A DNA stretch of 64,000 bases, taken from assembly GCA_949128115.1 (NCBI GenBank), contig OX421963.1, positions 78,983,635 to 79,047,634 of the forward strand, read 5' to 3'. The notes under the pieces were generated by a model. That model saw only the letters and a program-made list of their open reading frames with translations, was not told where the DNA came from and searched no databases. Shown here one piece after another: positions 63,164 through 64,000 of this stretch (position 1 is the first letter of the stretch; every line of letters begins with the position of its first letter). A program made the position numbers and the translations under genes. Origin of the DNA: Anaspis maculata (lineage: Eukaryota; Arthropoda; Insecta; Coleoptera; Scraptiidae).

Positions 63164-63595
63164 CGGTGCTCTCACAGGCACCATAGATACACACTTAGAG
63201 AGCTGAAGAATTGCTGAATGCATTGACTTCTGGTTTGTCACTATTCATTTTTGACAAACGATACAAAGCAAGAATTCCGTGAGAAGAGGTCGCGAATAGC
63301 AGCGTTAATTTTGAATTTCGCGGGTCTGCCGGCTTGCTGCGCACCGAATGTGGGCTTTTTGCAACAGAAAATCATTGCTTGATCTTTTCTCTTCAATTCA
63401 AGCCCAAACTGAGCTTGATCGGTCCAAGAATAATGCTACGGTATGAGTCGCAGATCAGCGATGCAACTCCAAGAACCTGAGGACCTGAAGATCAAAGACG
63501 CGGACGGGGGAAAGTTTGGGTATTTTGATATGTTGTTGTACTGGGTTTAAACTGTCAATGTGCAAAAATTCAGCTTAAGGCGAATTATTTCTAGG

Positions 63596-64000
63596 TTTTG
63601 TCGATTTTTGACCTAAAATGCCTGGGCATCCAAATAAAATAAAAATCCAAATTTGAATCGTCCTCCGAAATTCCGTTTGCAATGAAAATCAATTTGCTTT
63701 CGAACGAATCATTCATTCTAAACACGACGAGATGTTTCTTCTTTGGTATTGATTAAAAATTGTTGCTGCAGAAGACAAATTGCGAATGCATGCTTTCGAA
63801 TTAAATTTTGATTTTTGCTCGCGTGAAACAGATCGGTATAACCAAGTTATGAAAATAACCACAATGACATCACGCCGCCAAACAATCCGGCAATGAATGG
63901 TAGGGGAAGGCGGGGCGGAACGGACCACTTAACGTTTGAAGTGCTGTGAAAACTAAACTAAAAGTTACATGAGGCTCTCAATTTTTATGCATAATCTAAT
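63596..64000. other. Right end of window, no gene recognised
   Basis: No supported coding sequence; a 71-codon minus frame (63928-63713) has no motif. Confidence 0.4.

Larger units (their letters stand above)
60391..63595. repeat. Outer inverted repeat F10 enclosing two further palindromes
   Basis: Arms 60391-60688 and 63301-63595 are about 90 percent complementary by eye over roughly 300 bp (GCAGCAAGCCGGCAGACCCG, GATCTGCGACTCAT and ATTATTCTTGGACCGATCAA and their complements). The loop contains two separate inverted repeats, 60899-61830 and 62071-63163. Confidence 0.8.

Overview
The window is eukaryotic, almost certainly arthropod and most likely insect DNA. The support is BEL/Pao, Ty3/Gypsy and Jockey/CR1-type retroelements, hAT-type and palindromic (foldback) DNA elements, AT-rich intergenic DNA and many GTAGGTA/TACCTA motifs. 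No CRISPR, operon, rRNA or convincing host gene was found. The only intact long coding regions are two gag-pol genes of one young BEL/Pao family.

Left part (1-24750). Bases 33-370 hold a decayed Gypsy integrase fragment. A decayed Gypsy element (G0, minus strand) supplies pol at 22937-22194 and again at 5629-4024. G0 is split by a second LTR element, G1 (5630-22193, 4-bp target duplication AGTA). G1 has no protein genes and is a tandem array of three LTRs and two 850-bp internal regions. Its first LTR is split by a BEL/Pao array (6275-16107, 5-bp duplication GTGCG) made of a truncated LTR, a pol fragment, a full LTR, a complete gag-pol (9826-15024) and a full LTR. The unfilled BEL target site survives in the two other G1 LTRs. 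The order of events is therefore G0, then G1, then BEL. A 1.08-kb near-perfect palindrome lies just to the right (23101-24184).

Middle part (24750-48230). This is gene-poor DNA filled with foldback elements: 28482-28655, 28836-29155, 31988-35883 (enclosing a second palindrome and a Jockey/CR1-type RT relic) and 40357-45703. The last of these carries a 207-bp TIR element with an 8-bp target duplication and a 2.9-kb TG...CA insertion with a 4-bp duplication. Two non-autonomous hAT-type elements have perfect 8-bp duplications: 36539-38243, filled with GATCTC repeats, and 47186-47529, filled with ATCGATTA repeats. A tRNA-derived SINE head lies at 45812-45895.

Right part (48230-64000). A complete, solitary BEL/Pao element sits on the minus strand (48233-55710, duplication CTCGC) with an intact gag-pol. 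More foldbacks follow: 56015-57072, a tandemly duplicated hairpin at 59288-59921, and nested palindromes at 60391-63595.

The only functional system visible is BEL/Pao retrotransposition: Gag, protease, RT/RNase H and integrase from one polyprotein. G1 and the foldback/hAT elements have no enzymes of their own and would need to be mobilised in trans. The most unusual features are the two independent LTR-sharing tandem arrays, the density of palindromes nested inside palindromes, and a conserved 92-nt intron-like segment inside the BEL LTR.
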